DNA of 64,000 nucleotides from Paraburkholderia youngii (GTDB lineage Bacteria; Pseudomonadota; Gammaproteobacteria; Burkholderiales; Burkholderiaceae): contig NZ_JAALDK010000003.1 of NCBI RefSeq assembly GCF_013366925.1, positions 434,001 through 498,000 of the forward strand, read 5' to 3'. Positions 37,296 through 47,641 of the stretch are shown here, piece by piece. Position numbers and translations under genes: made by a program. Numbering within the stretch: position 1 is the first letter of the stretch; each line of letters starts with the position of its first letter. The notes beneath the pieces are model-generated. The model searched no databases and was not told the DNA's origin. It was given only the letters and a program-made list of their open reading frames with translations.

Positions 37296-38313
37296 ATGAA
37301 TGTCGCTTTGCTGAGCATCGATCTCGCCAAAAACACCTTCCAGCTGTACGGCGTCGACGAACGCGGCCATCCGGTGTTGAGCCGGCGAGTCAGCCGCAGC
37401 AAGCTCCTCGAGACGGTCGTCTGTCTGCCCTGCTGCCGCATCGTGATGGAAGCCTGTGGCGGAGCGCATTACTGGGCTCGTCGGTTCTCGGCGATGGGCC
37501 ATCATGTGCAGATCATTGCGCCGCGATTCGTCAAACCGTTCGTCAAATCCCAGAAGAATGATCGCAACGATGCGGAGGCGATCGTCGAAGCGGCGTCCCG
37601 TCCGACGATGCGCTACGTCGCCGTCAACAGCGTTGAACAGCAGGACATCCAGTCCATGCATCGCATCCGCAGCCTGCTGATGCGGGACCGCATCGCACAG
37701 ATCAATCAGATTCGAGGCCTGCTGGCTGAATACGGTGTGGTTATTGCCCAAACACGTCTGAATGTAAGGACGCACTCCCCGCGATAATCGATGACGAGCG
37801 CAATGAGCTGACAGGACTTATCCGAGCAATGATGCGCGACATGTACGACCGACTTGCACTGCTCGACAAGCAGATCGCCCGATATGACGGTCTTATCAAG
37901 CAAGTGCACAAGGCATCGCCCACAAGCCAGCGCCTGGAGAAGATCCGTGGGGTCGGACCGATGATCGCAACCGGCGTCATCGCGGCGGCCGCAAGCGCCT
38001 CGGAGTTCTCAAACGGTCGGCAATTTGCGGCGTGGCTTGGCTTGACGCCACGTCAGCACTCCTCAGGCGGCAAAGATCGTCTCTGTTCGGTATTACGAAG
38101 CGCGGTAACGGGTATCTGCGAATGCTGCTGGTGCACGGCGCCCGATCGGTCGTCCAGCAAGCCGTAAGGCATACGGACAACCTATCCCGATGGATACTCG
38201 AGGTTCAGGCGCGACGCGGAACAACCGTGGCCGTCGTAGCACTTGCGAATAAGATAGCCAGAACGATATGGGTGTTGCTCGCACGCGGTCAAGAGTATGC
38301 GCCGCTGGTATGA
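37296..38313 (+). pseudogene. IS1111-type transposase with two frameshifts
   Basis: The pieces are MNVALLSIDLAKNTFQLYGV through QINQIRGLLAEYGVV (frame 1, to about 37760), MMRDMYDRLALLDKQIARYD through LGLTPRQHSSGG (frame 2), and LFGITKRGNGYLRMLLVHGA through NKIARTIWVLLARGQEY (frame 3). All DEDD-domain and C-terminal motifs survive in pieces, so the loss of function is recent in sequence terms. Confidence 0.88.
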
Positions 38314-38635
38314 ACGGACGCCCGGCCGCATCATGGGCGCAGCTTCACCTCTTCTTTGGTTGCACAAGTGATCTGATTCAATGGCAAAACAGGTTGGACC
38401 GTCGACGACAAAACCTGCGCAGACTTAGGGCTCTCGAAGCCGTGGATATATGAAGGAGTCGTCGGGCGAAATCCATTGGGGCCAGGCACAGCGGTGCCAT
38501 CAACAGGCCGAATCTATATATGCAATCCAGCACCTGCTCGCTGTAGATCGGATCATTTGGCAAACGGTACGAGGCCATGTATAAGTCTGTAGCCCGATCA
38601 GTTACGCTGACCACGCAAACATCACCTGGCAAACC
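38314..38635 (+). ncRNA. candidate bridge/seek RNA region of the second tandem element
   Basis: It contains CAATGGCAAAACAGGTTGGACC, read as CAATGGC then AACAGGTTGGACC, followed by ACAAAACCTG, a GGCTCTCGAAGCC stem and ATCCATTGGGGCCAGGCAC with GTGCCATCAACAGGCCGAAT before the right terminal repeat. The order and stem positions match the other copies although the sequence differs, as expected for a structured RNA. Confidence 0.45.
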
Positions 38636-38659
38636 GGGAGGCGTCCATATAAGAACACG

Positions 38660-39357
38660 ATGGATCGTATCAGCGGGCATACCTTTTTCAAGCGGTTTTT
38701 GCAGCGAGATAGTACTGTTATCGATCTAGGCGCGAACAGCGGTACGTTTTGCCGGCTGATGTCGCAGAAATGCGAATGCATCTGTTACGAGGTCGAGCGG
38801 AATCCCGACCGTTTTGCGCGGCTCGACGGCATGGCGCGCGTGAAGCCCTCCAATCTCGCGATTGCCGATCGTGCAGGGACGATGAGCTTCTTCGTGGCGG
38901 CGAATCGGGAGGCATCGTCGTTCGTTCGTACCAGCGAGAGCAATCACGAGATCCAGGTGGCCGCTGTGCGGCTCGACGTGTTCACGCAGCAGTAGGGAAT
39001 CCCGCAAATCGACTTGGTGAAGGTCGACATCCAAGGCGCCGAGGTGCCGCTGCTTGATTGACTGCCGGACACGTTTCTCCCTAACATTGGCCAGATCGCG
39101 ATCGAATTCCATGATTTTTGCGGCCTGTGGAAAAGAGGGATGTCGTCCGGCTTGAGCAGCGGCTTGAATCGCAGCGATGCCGGTTGATCAATTTTTCGAA
39201 GGAATCGCACGGGCACGAAGATCATCTGTTCCTCAACCGGAGGAGGTGTCCGCTCGGCTACGTCGAGTATGCGACCACGAAGTATGTGACGAAGTACCTG
39301 TTGGGCGTGGGCCGCATCATCGACCGCTGGAGGCGCGGTGGCAGTAAGCGCCAGTGA
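38660..39357 (+). pseudogene. FkbM-family methyltransferase, decayed
   Basis: The frame reads MDRISGHTFFKRFLQRDSTV, then IDLGANSGTFCRLMSQKCEC (the SAM-binding glycine loop) and KPSNLAIADRAGTMSFFV. TAG occurs at 38993-38995, then IDLVKVDIQGAEVPLL (the conserved KxDxxGxE motif), TGA at 39058-39060, and a shift near 39115 before RCRLINFSKESHGHEDHLFL. It begins 12 bases after the right repeat of the IS1111 pair, so the original N-terminus may be missing. FkbM enzymes O-methylate sugars or natural products. Confidence 0.85.
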
Positions 39358-39363
39358 TTTGCA

Positions 39364-39430
39364 CAGCTCTGATGTGATGGACGACTTCCGCAGTTCGGGG
39401 CCCGGTATATTCCAAAATGGAGAATTGTCA
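39364..39430 (+). mobile_element. solo left end of an IS1111 element
   Basis: GCTCTGATGTGATGGACGAC at 39366-39385 matches the left end of the 19.4-kb element (19366-19385), and TATTCCAAAATGGA downstream corresponds to its TATGCCAAAGTGGA leader block. The transposase gene itself is absent. Confidence 0.6.
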
Positions 39431-40586
39431 AAGCGAGATCCGAATGTCGGGGTGCGGGCCATTTACCAGATGTCGGGGGTGAGGTTGGTTTTGTTAGGCT
39501 GGGGTAGGTGGTGAGGGCGGTTTTGGCTCGCTCATTTGTCTCTCTGAGGGAGGTTTTTAGCACCGAGCCTGTCCGCGCTCCGGTGTGTCCCCGTCAACAC
39601 TGCGTTCACGTCATCCTGCGTGAATTCCCGTGCTTCCTGGTGCTCAGCAGCCGACTCCTTGGCGTGTACCGCAGTACCCTGAATGGTGCGTGACGGCGAG
39701 CTCGACGCCCGTCGGTCATCGCGTTGCGCCTGCAAGGCCTGAGCGACCTGCAGCGCGTGACCGAGCCGCTTATGCTCGACGACGACGCCCTGGTCGATTT
39801 GAGCGAACCGGTCAGAGGGAACATAGAGCAGCGACGTGCCGTGCGCCCGGATTTCAATGCGTCCGGCCGGAGCGCGCTGGCATCAACTAGCCACATTCGG
39901 CTCGGCACGGGGGGGCCGAGAGGGACGTTGTCCGTCGGACACCCCCCCACCTTCATGGCGGCCGTCGACGACATAGTCAAGGACGCCATCAAGGTGTTCA
40001 ACAGCACCGGACACAAGACGGTGGAAGGGGCGCTTTTTTGTTATCCGCTGAAGTGGCTGGATGAGTTGCTCGCAGGTTTTTTAACGCATCAAAAGCAAGA
40101 GCTTGACGTGGGGGTCGTCGGGGATGACGCGATCTCGCGCGCCGCCGACTAGGCAAGAAAGGTGATCCGGCTGCATGAGCGACCGTGTTATGCTCATTCG
40201 GAATGCTTGGCGCATGAAACGCAGCGCGACTGGGAATTTGCTCAGGCTGCCGCGCGAGAAGCAGCGACTCAGCTGCGGCCCGCTTCGCGGGCTGGTCCGG
40301 CTGGGCAGTTGGAGTGAGCAGCCACAGGCGTTCGTGAAGTAGATCCGGCCACGGCTGGGTAGAAATTATTGGGCGCTCCATTAGTGCGGTGGCACGTTAA
40401 CTCCCTTCCAGCGGTCCTGTCCACGCGATAAGATACCCATTCCTGAATGAAACTGCTCAAGCCCCTTACCTATTTGCATCAGAGCCGTCGAGAGAAACTT
40501 CAGGAACGCCACGGACATTTAATTTCTGAAGCGCAGTGTCTGATTCAACTGCCTGGATATCGTCGGGTGTGCCCCCTTAATGCACG
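39431..40586. other. unassigned region
   Basis: No recognised gene. A plus-strand frame at 39724-40152 (PLMLDDDALVDLSEPVRGNI, FMAAVDDIVKDAIKVFNSTG) has protein-like runs but no identifiable family and is out of frame upstream. It is probably a degraded gene. Confidence 0.4.
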
Positions 40587-42650
40587 TCAACTAGAAAGAG
40601 AACTCCCAATTCTCAGTGATACACCTCGGTGACCCTCAAGCACTATTCGCAGCTTACCTAGTTCGTCGAGGTGACCGATAACCGAATCGGCGAGCATGTC
40701 GATGACGGGTCCTGGCGCGGTGCAGCGTAGAGTAATAGTCTCATCGACGGTGCTTGCACCAAAGTTCAGAGCTGTAATCTGAGTCTCTTTCCCTGCGGAA
40801 AGTTCGTGAATCATTACTAGGAGGCCTGGCGCGACAACGTCGGGAATCCCTATTTGCCTACTTAAGGCAAGGCCATACGAGTCTCGCACAGCGAGGAGAC
40901 GCTTGAGTTGTGAGGCGAAAGAGGTGGGGTCGGCGAGCTGCTCCGGCAACGTACCGTACAAGGCCACTGCGCGCGGTATGCCTTCTTCGGATGCATATGC
41001 ATGCCCGTTTTCGCCTGTGAGATCATAAGCACCGCGTTGTACCCAGCGCGTGTCTCCGTCAGTCGTTCTCTCCTCGACGGCCTCAACGGGTAAGGGTAGT
41101 GCACCCACAAGGTCCCATCCCGATATCGCAAAAATGCCGGGCTGAAAAGCATTGAACATCGCAAGAAGAAGATGAATTTGTCGGATATTGTCCCTGTCCC
41201 TAGGCGTTATGGCGTCCAAGTCCCGAATATTGAGTGCCGCAGTGATGACGCTGACTGTCGTGCAAGACACACCGTTTGTCACAAAAGGAACATTGTAGCG
41301 CGCATGCTCGCCGCACAAGCGCTCGTACATCTTCTCCCGGATATGCTCTCGAAGGGAGTTGCCGTTCCATGTCTGCCCTTGGAAGGTAAAGGTTGCGTTA
41401 GCGTGTAGCGACCAGAAATGTACGAGCTCCAGCGTCAGTTCATCGTGGTTCTGAAGCGCGTGAATGAGAGACGCCGGGTCGATGCCGTACTGATGGGCCT
41501 TGCGTAGCATCAGCCGCAAGAACTCTGTGTCTCCCGTCAGAAGTGCATGCTGATACGCTGGACGTGTGACAAAGTCGTAAGACAGGTCCGCGCCATTTTT
41601 GGACATCGCCGCCATGTCGTCGAGCGTGAGATTGAGTTCCTGAAAGCTGAACCCACCGGCCTTACGAATCGCCCCGGCAAGAAGCTGGTTGGCCGCGACC
41701 GCGAGTGGATGGCTCTGCGACCACGCATTGCCGTGTGGTCTTCGCTCGATGCCGAGAAAGCCGTTGGCATCCAGGCGAAGTCCGCGTGCGCCGAGGACAT
41801 CTAGGGAGTGCAGAGCATCACCGATACTGATTTGTTGGGCTGCAAATGTTGGGTCGAGCCAGTTCAGTGACGGTTGACCTTCCTTAAAGTAGTGAAGGTA
41901 TACCCACCGGCGCATTATGCCGTCTACGCCGAGTACAGGAGCGGTTGCACTCCAGTCTGTTTCCTTGACGCCCGGCGCAAAAAACATTACCCGCTGAAGT
42001 TGGCCAACGATGTAGCGCCTACCTTTTAGGGTGTCGACGACGTCAGCCGGCAGATTGATGGAATCTTTGCCTTCAGGTACGTCTGGTAAAAGGTTCCAGT
42101 CGCTAGGCATGATCTCGATCATGTGGTAGAGGCCCGGATAGTCCCCGTAATTCATCTCAGCGAGCCGGAAGTCGGGGCCTTTGCCAGTATGCAAAGGAAT
42201 GATATCGTCAATGACAACAGCGTTGTGCGCTGCCGCCATGCGACTCATTGCTATGAAGTCTTCTTTACTGCCGAATCTGGAATCGATCTCTAGGCCGATG
42301 CGATCAAAGTTGCCGTCCACCGAATGGGTAAAGCGCTTGCCATTGAGACCACCGGCGACTTTGGTTGGACCCGGGTGCATGGCCCTAATGCCCAACGAGG
42401 ACAGCGAACGCCACAGTGTCTCGCTTCCCAATGCCTGGAGTACCGATTGTCCCGGCGCGGCTATAACCGCGCCCGGGTACGCGGTGAACCAGACAGACGA
42501 CTTTGCGCAGACCTCACGCGGGCGTGCCTCGGCATAGGGGTGAAGCCAAAGCTTGGCTTGGCCCGCATAACTGCGGGCCCGTGCCCGAACCTGGTGGAGC
42601 ATTGATTGACTCACGAGCCACTGGATATGCTCTGAAGCCGGAAAATTCAT
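40587..42650 (-). CDS. GH13 alpha-amylase-family protein, trehalose-synthase-like
   Basis: The 687-residue enzyme has a GH13 catalytic triad with normal spacing: D294 in GLRLDANGF (with R292), E338 in SFQELNLTL and D403 in LQNHDELT. The C-terminal [20 protein letters not shown] and ALNFGAS form a starch-enzyme beta domain. It most resembles trehalose synthase (maltose glucosyltransferase) relatives, but the N-terminus is divergent. The usual DLVVNHTS region I is replaced by [20 protein letters not shown], and it lacks the YQ-rich opening of classical TreS. It probably rearranges or hydrolyses an alpha-glucoside in the cytoplasm. The stop is at 40587. An aldehyde dehydrogenase gene lies 34 bases upstream in the same direction, so the two are likely co-transcribed. 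Confidence 0.78.
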   Translation of the reverse strand: MNFPASEHIQWLVSQSMLHQVRARARSYAGQAKLWLHPYAEARPREVCAKSSVWFTAYPGAVIAAPGQSVLQALGSETLWRSLSSLGIRAMHPGPTKVAGGLNGKRFTHSVDGNFDRIGLEIDSRFGSKEDFIAMSRMAAAHNAVVIDDIIPLHTGKGPDFRLAEMNYGDYPGLYHMIEIMPSDWNLLPDVPEGKDSINLPADVVDTLKGRRYIVGQLQRVMFFAPGVKETDWSATAPVLGVDGIMRRWVYLHYFKEGQPSLNWLDPTFAAQQISIGDALHSLDVLGARGLRLDANGFLGIERRPHGNAWSQSHPLAVAANQLLAGAIRKAGGFSFQELNLTLDDMAAMSKNGADLSYDFVTRPAYQHALLTGDTEFLRLMLRKAHQYGIDPASLIHALQNHDELTLELVHFWSLHANATFTFQGQTWNGNSLREHIREKMYERLCGEHARYNVPFVTNGVSCTTVSVITAALNIRDLDAITPRDRDNIRQIHLLLAMFNAFQPGIFAISGWDLVGALPLPVEAVEERTTDGDTRWVQRGAYDLTGENGHAYASEEGIPRAVALYGTLPEQLADPTSFASQLKRLLAVRDSYGLALSRQIGIPDVVAPGLLVMIHELSAGKETQITALNFGASTVDETITLRCTAPGPVIDMLADSVIGHLDELGKLRIVLEGHRGVSLRIGSSLSS

Positions 42651-42684
42651 GTCGGAGCTCCTGGAGATATTTCTTGAGGCGATA

Positions 42685-44211
42685 TCAGGGCTTGGGCGCG
42701 TTCAACCAGCGCCTCGGATACTCCGAGGCCAATGAGTCTTCACTTGAGTACGCGTGCACGTCACCGCCCGTGCCGGGTCCCGCCTGATCGTCATAGCCGA
42801 CGATAGCCTTTACTTCGAGAAACGCCTCCAGACCCCACTCGCCATATTCACGGCCGTTGCCGGATTGCTTATATCCGCCGAACGGCGATCCCGCGTCCCA
42901 CGCTGGATAGTTCAAATACACGCTGCCCGCGCGCAGCCGAAGCGCCACCCGCTGGGCGCGCGCCCGATCTGCGGATTGAACGTATGCAGCAAGTCCGAAC
43001 GGTGTATCGTTGGCAATCGCGATCGCGTCTTCCTCGTCGCGGTACGGCATGATGGCGAGCACTGGGCCAAAAATCTCTTCTCGTGCGATCGTCATCGACT
43101 GGTCGACGTTTGCGAAGACCGTGGGCCGCGCGTAGTAACCGCGCAACAGGCCGTCGGGACGTCCCGGCCCGCCGGCTGCGAGCAGTGCGCCTTCCTCGAT
43201 GCCCTTTTTAATTAGCCGTTGCACGCGAGTGTATTGCACGTCGCTCACCAGAGGGCCCATCGTGGTGCGGTCGTCGTTCGCGGGACCCACACAGTGAGAG
43301 GCCGCCGCATGCTGTGCAATGCGCACGGCCTCGTCGTGCAGCGCTGCGGGCACCAGCATACGTGTCGGCGCGTTGCACGACTGGCCGCTGTTGCCAAAGC
43401 ACTCGTAGACACCCGAAGTGACGGCAGATTCCAGGTCCACATCGTCGAGAAGAATGTTTGCGGACTTACCGCCGAGTTCCTGGTGCACACGCTTGACGGT
43501 CGGCGCCGCGAGCTTCGCGATTTCCACGCCCGCTCGTGTCGATCCGGTGAACGACACCATGTCGACATCTGGATGACTGCAGAGCGCCGCGCCCACCGTC
43601 GGGCCGTCGCCGTTCACAAGATTGAACACACCCGGCGGCACGCCTGCTGCATCGAGAATCTCGGCGAACAGCACGGCGTTCAGCGGCGAGATCTCGCTTG
43701 GCTTGAGCACCATCGTGCAGCCGGCGGCAATCGCGGGGGCGACCTTGCAGACAATCTGGTTGATCGGCCAGTTCCACGGCGTGATGAGCGCGGCCACGCC
43801 GACGGGCTCGTAATTGACAAGGGTCGTGCCCTTCTTGCGCTGCCAGGCGAAGCGTTCGCAGGTACGTAAGAGTTCTTCGAGGTGACGTCTGCCGAGCGCG
43901 GCCTGCCATGTATGCGAAAGCGTTTTCGGCGCGCCGATCTCGCGCGAAATCACATCGGCCATCTCGTCGTAACGCGCCGCATAAGCGTCGAGTATGCGGC
44001 GAATCAGTGCGACGCGCTCAGTCAGCGGCGTCAGCGAAAACGACGCGAATGCGCGCTTTGCAGCGGTCACAGCGCGCTCCACGTCGTCGGCATTGCCGAG
44101 CGCGATCTGCGCGAACGCCTCTTCTGTGCACGGATCGACAACGGCGAGGCGCGCGTCGCCCGACGGCGCGACCCAGACGCCGTCGATGTAAAACTTTTGT
44201 GCATTCGACAT
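42685..44211 (-). CDS. NAD(P)-dependent aldehyde dehydrogenase
   Basis: The 508-residue protein has full-length ALDH features: [20 protein letters not shown] and TMVLKPSE for cofactor binding, [12 protein letters not shown], the general-base glutamate in [12 protein letters not shown] and the catalytic cysteine C279 in [26 protein letters not shown] and [20 protein letters not shown] follow. The ATG at 44211 is preferred to one nine codons earlier because the family begins [13 protein letters not shown]. The C-terminus runs about 30 residues beyond the normal end (after VKAIVGYD), so the original stop may have been lost. It oxidises an unidentified aldehyde, probably co-expressed with the GH13 enzyme. 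Confidence 0.9.
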   Translation of the reverse strand: MSNAQKFYIDGVWVAPSGDARLAVVDPCTEEAFAQIALGNADDVERAVTAAKRAFASFSLTPLTERVALIRRILDAYAARYDEMADVISREIGAPKTLSHTWQAALGRRHLEELLRTCERFAWQRKKGTTLVNYEPVGVAALITPWNWPINQIVCKVAPAIAAGCTMVLKPSEISPLNAVLFAEILDAAGVPPGVFNLVNGDGPTVGAALCSHPDVDMVSFTGSTRAGVEIAKLAAPTVKRVHQELGGKSANILLDDVDLESAVTSGVYECFGNSGQSCNAPTRMLVPAALHDEAVRIAQHAAASHCVGPANDDRTTMGPLVSDVQYTRVQRLIKKGIEEGALLAAGGPGRPDGLLRGYYARPTVFANVDQSMTIAREEIFGPVLAIMPYRDEEDAIAIANDTPFGLAAYVQSADRARAQRVALRLRAGSVYLNYPAWDAGSPFGGYKQSGNGREYGEWGLEAFLEVKAIVGYDDQAGPGTGGDVHAYSSEDSLASEYPRRWLNAPKP

Positions 44212-44218
44212 CCGCTTC

Positions 44219-44739
44219 CTACTCAGAGGGTGTTCCAAGAAGAACTGCCTGGATTGTTAATCCCGAGCCAAACCCGTTAGCTTCGACGGCAACCTCTCCA
44301 GCGCAAGCTGGATAGCTGGGCGTACTGACGCATGGTTCCCCGCCGGTCGTCGTCTGCGCATAAGCTTTAAAAGACACGTCGACATTTACAAGCAGCAGCT
44401 GACGACTGGATGCCACCGAGTTTGCAGGTGAAAATCTCCAATGTTCCGAACAGTCTCTTGAAACGTCCTCCATCGCATGCAAGATATTCGGAAGGAGGCG
44501 TGTAACAATCAAACCAAACAGCGGCCCCGCGTTGCCTAGTGCAATATAGCGAAAACATTTCTTTGTGCCTTTGATCGCCATCAATGCATGAATGTCTTCT
44601 ACTGAATACATCGTCGGCGCTTGTCCTCCCGGTGCGGCTCCGGTGCAAATAGGCGGTCTATACGAGATTGTTGTTAGATAGAGGGTAACTCATGACGCAG
44701 ACAGGACGCCCTTTCAAGCTGCGGGCGCAGTGACCTCTT
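44219..44739. other. upstream region of the aldehyde dehydrogenase gene
   Basis: A minus-strand frame at 44219-44611 (MYSVEDIHALMAIKGTKKCF, NILHAMEDVSRDCSEHW) could be a small gene ending 8 bases before the dehydrogenase start, but I cannot assign it. Confidence 0.35.
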
Positions 44740-45035
44740 TGCGGCCGAGCTTCGCGAGATTGAACGGCCTTGGCGGATATGGCTTCCAGAGCCTTCATGT
44801 GCTGCCGCATCGTCTCCAGATCGTGACGCAACTAGATACTGAGGATGCCTTGGGGCGAGACGAACAGGGTATGCCATTTGAGGACTTCGTTGGCAATACG
44901 AATCTGACCGTAGGCGGGTAATTCGAGGGCCAATTCGACAACGGCAGCATCGACATGGGGATCTACGCGGTTCGTGAGCAGGGGCCGATGGCGAGAATCT
45001 GCTGCAGCGGCGCTTCACTGCCCCGATCGTAAGTT
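44740..45035 (-). pseudogene. fragment of an IS481-type transposase
   Basis: In minus-strand frames one reads RPLLTNRVDPHVDAAVVELA, LELPAYGQIRIANEVLKWHT and LRHDLETMRQHMKALEAISA. This is the linker between the helix-turn-helix and the integrase core of a common Burkholderiales transposase. Frameshifts and missing ends make it inactive. Confidence 0.6.
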
Positions 45036-45037
45036 CC

Positions 45038-45540
45038 TTAAATCGGTAGAAGCCGCGCGAGTAAAGGTTTGGCGAGTCTAGGTTCCACCTGGCTCGTCAT
45101 CTCACTCGATTGCTGTGCAACTTTTCTACGTGCCGGCAAAAACGACTTCAGTCGCTGAGGGCTTGCCGCAAAATCCTCCTTGACTGCAGTCCACACCCGC
45201 GCCAGATCCGGGAAGGCTTCGTCTTCAACACCGGGCAAATACACGGCAGTCAGGTCGCCTGCGCGAGCCGGGTTTTCTGGGAATCAGCGATGGCGCAAAG
45301 ACCATCCTCTCAAAGCCGCGCTGCGTCAGTTGCCGATGTAGTCAATAGCAGCCTGGATCCGCCTCTTGCACACACGCGTGAAGCCTTCGACTGCAGCCGC
45401 TTGCACAGCCGATCAATCTCCGTTTGAATTGTGCCGATCTTGCCACGCGATATGACCTCGCATGCGTCGATCGCGTAGGCCACCCTGATCGACTCCTTAT
45501 GCACGTCCAACCCAACGTACACCGTGCTTTCGTTCTTCAT
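45038..45540 (-). pseudogene. fragment of another IS110-family transposase
   Basis: The N-terminal piece reads MKNESTVYVGLDVHKESIRV and AYAIDACEVISRGKIGTIQT. An internal piece nearer 45038-45244 (GVEDEAFPDLARVWTAVKED, FAASPQRLKSFL) matches the IS110 segment after the DEDD core. The middle is frame-broken and the C-terminal domain is absent. It belongs to a different branch (LDVHKES type) from the other copies. Confidence 0.75.
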
Positions 45541-45771
45541 GCTGGCTTCCGTGGTGGAAATCGCCGGGTGTGGTCCTGTCCACACCGTGCGGCTCTGGCA
45601 GCGATGCTAACCCGGTTTTGATTCGCGGCGCTAGGCCAGGCGCCTGCCTCACGGAAATGGAATGGACGCCTCCCGCACGCGAGCGGTGACCCCGCTCGTA
45701 CACGAGGAGCTTCAACGTGTTCGAAACCGAGGATTATTAAGGTCTTCAGAACGAACCGGAGGTGAACAGCC

Positions 45772-46791
45772 ATGAACCCCATCCCCGTAGGTGTCGACAT
45801 TGCCAAAAGCGTCATTCAGGTCCACTGGGTAGACCCGAAGAGTGGTGAAGTCATCAACAAAGCAATCAGGCGGGACCGGTTTCTCGAATACTTCGCAAAC
45901 CGCCCCACTTGCCTGATCGGAATGGGAGCATGTGGCGGTGCGCACCATTGGGCGCGGCAACTGATGAAGTTGGGGCATCAGGTGAAGTTGATGCCCCCGA
46001 AGTTCGTCAAGGCCTTCAACATCGGCAACAAGAGTGATCCGGCCGATGCGCGCGCCATCTGGATGGCCACGCAGATTCCCAGCAAGGCGGTGGCCATCAA
46101 ATCGGAGGCACAACAGGCAGTCCTCGCACTCCACCGCATGCGGCAGCAGTTGGTCAAGTTCCGCACGATGCAGATTAACAGCCTGCGTGGTCTGCTTGCC
46201 GAGTACGGTGAAGTCATGGGCCGCAGTCGGGAAGTGCTTGACAAGGCGATACCCGGCGTTCTTGCGAAACTATCGGCACGTCTGCCTGCCATGCTGATCG
46301 ATACATTGCGTGCGCAGTGGAACAGCCTGACGGTGCTCGACAGGCAGATTGCTGAGATCGAGCAACGCCTGCGCATCTGGATAAGAGAGGATCAGGCCTG
46401 CAAGACGATCGCCGCCGTGCCTGGCGTTGGCTTGTTGACCGCTACCGCGGCGGTCGCCACGATGGGCGATGCGACAGCCTTTCGCTCCGGCCGAGAATTT
46501 GCAGCCTGAATCGGCGTGGTACCGAAACAGACCGGTTCCGGCGGAAAGGTGCAGTTGCTCGGGATCAGCCGGCGAGGTGATACCTATTTACGCACGCTAC
46601 TCATCCACGGCGCGCGCAGTGTTCTGCGACATCCAGAAAAGGCTGGCGCATGGATAGAGCAGCTCGCTAAACGCCGCCCGTTCAACGTGGTAATCGTGGC
46701 TCTCGCCAACAAACTGGCCAGGACCATCTGGGCGCTTCTCGCCCACAACAGGCAATATCAGAGGGAACACGTCAGTTCCAAACCCGCGTAA
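45772..46791 (+). pseudogene. IS1111-type transposase with one in-frame TGA
   Basis: The frame MNPIPVGVDIAKSVIQVHWV to GREFAA is followed by TGA (46507-46509) where the family has tryptophan (GREFAAW), then IGVVPKQTGSGGKVQLLGIS and NVVIVALANKLARTIWALLA in the same frame. A TGG-to-TGA change is the only lesion seen. The second domain could be made only by readthrough. Confidence 0.9.
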
Positions 46792-47046
46792 GGGAGCACA
46801 AATCAGAGGAAACGATTCACAAGGCCGGTAGGTCAAAAGGTTGCGCTGGCAATCGCATGTGATGACGAGATAGGTTGGACCGGGACCCACCAAACCTGAG
46901 TATGACGGAGAGCCTCGAGCTCGACACGGAAATGAGGTGTGGGTCAGCGGATTTCATCGGGGCCTGCAGCATCGAAGCTGCATCAAGGGCCGGATATAAA
47001 GGCGCAGCCGCCTCATCCGTCACAGCGGCGAAAGCCTTCGCAAAAT
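46792..47046 (+). ncRNA. candidate bridge/seek RNA region of the 45.7-kb element
   Basis: The 3' non-coding part contains AGGTTGGACCGGGACCCACC then AAACCTG, a GCCTCGAGCTCGA stem, CGGATTTCATCGGGGCCTGC with GCTGCATCAAGGGCCGGATA, and then the right terminal repeat. The same ordered blocks occur after the transposases at 20.5, 37.0, 38.4 and 60.2 kb. Confidence 0.5.
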
Positions 47047-47065
47047 GGGAGGCGTCCATATAAAG

Positions 47066-47641
47066 TCATACTGCGTTATCCCGCTGTCCGATTTTGCGCG
47101 GCCATCTCTGCCAGACCATCCAGACAGAGCGACTCGGACGGCCGCTAGAATCATGACGTTTGTCTGCGCAAATTGATCACAAAGCGAACGATTTGTCGGA
47201 AAACTAACGTCCAGACAGCCGGCGTGATATCCGCACGTAGAGGGGTCCCGTCTACGGCTTTCACATGCAGTCCTCGAGATGGTGCGTAGAAACCTTTCCG
47301 CGGCTCATGCTGGCACGCCGCATGCCTCTTCTGGAATTGGATCTGGACAGATTCGTCGCTGCTTTGCAGCCACTCATCAAACCTTTGTTCTGCTCCGATG
47401 TGCTCAACGCCATCGGCAATGCGGTTGCAGGAAGGCTTTCCTGCCTTTGTTTACGCAGGTCAAAAAAAGGGGGGGTGCCAACGCTGTTTTCCAACCCAAA
47501 TATCATTGTTCGAAGGCCCACTACGCCATGAAGCACTGTCGGAAATCGCGCTCGCAGCCACGGCGACGCTGTGTCGAAAGTGGGTGGTTTTCTGGTCGCG
47601 ATCATGATTCGTATTCGCAAATTGTTTTAGGGTGATTCGGA
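47066..47641. other. no recognisable gene
   Basis: A plus-strand frame near 47265-47600 (MPLLELDLDRFVAALQPLIK, continuing one frame over as GPLRHEALSEIALAATATLC) looks like a degraded gene of unknown type. Confidence 0.4.

Larger units (their letters stand above)
35854..38648 (+). mobile_element. tandem pair of decayed IS1111-type elements
   Basis: A left subterminal repeat ATGGACGCCTCCC lies at 35854-35866 and a right repeat GGGAGGCGTCCAT at 38636-38648. Between them are two different IS1111 transposase genes in the same orientation, each followed by non-coding DNA. The inner repeats expected near 37200 (right end of the first, left end of the second) are missing, so the pair shares one outer set of ends. 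Confidence 0.65.
45655..47065 (+). mobile_element. IS1111-type insertion sequence with both ends
   Basis: Subterminal repeats ATGGACGCCTCCC (45662-45674) and GGGAGGCGTCCAT (47047-47059) enclose a transposase frame with a single stop and a 3' non-coding region of about 250 bases. This is the best-preserved IS1111 copy after the one at 19.4 kb. Confidence 0.82.
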
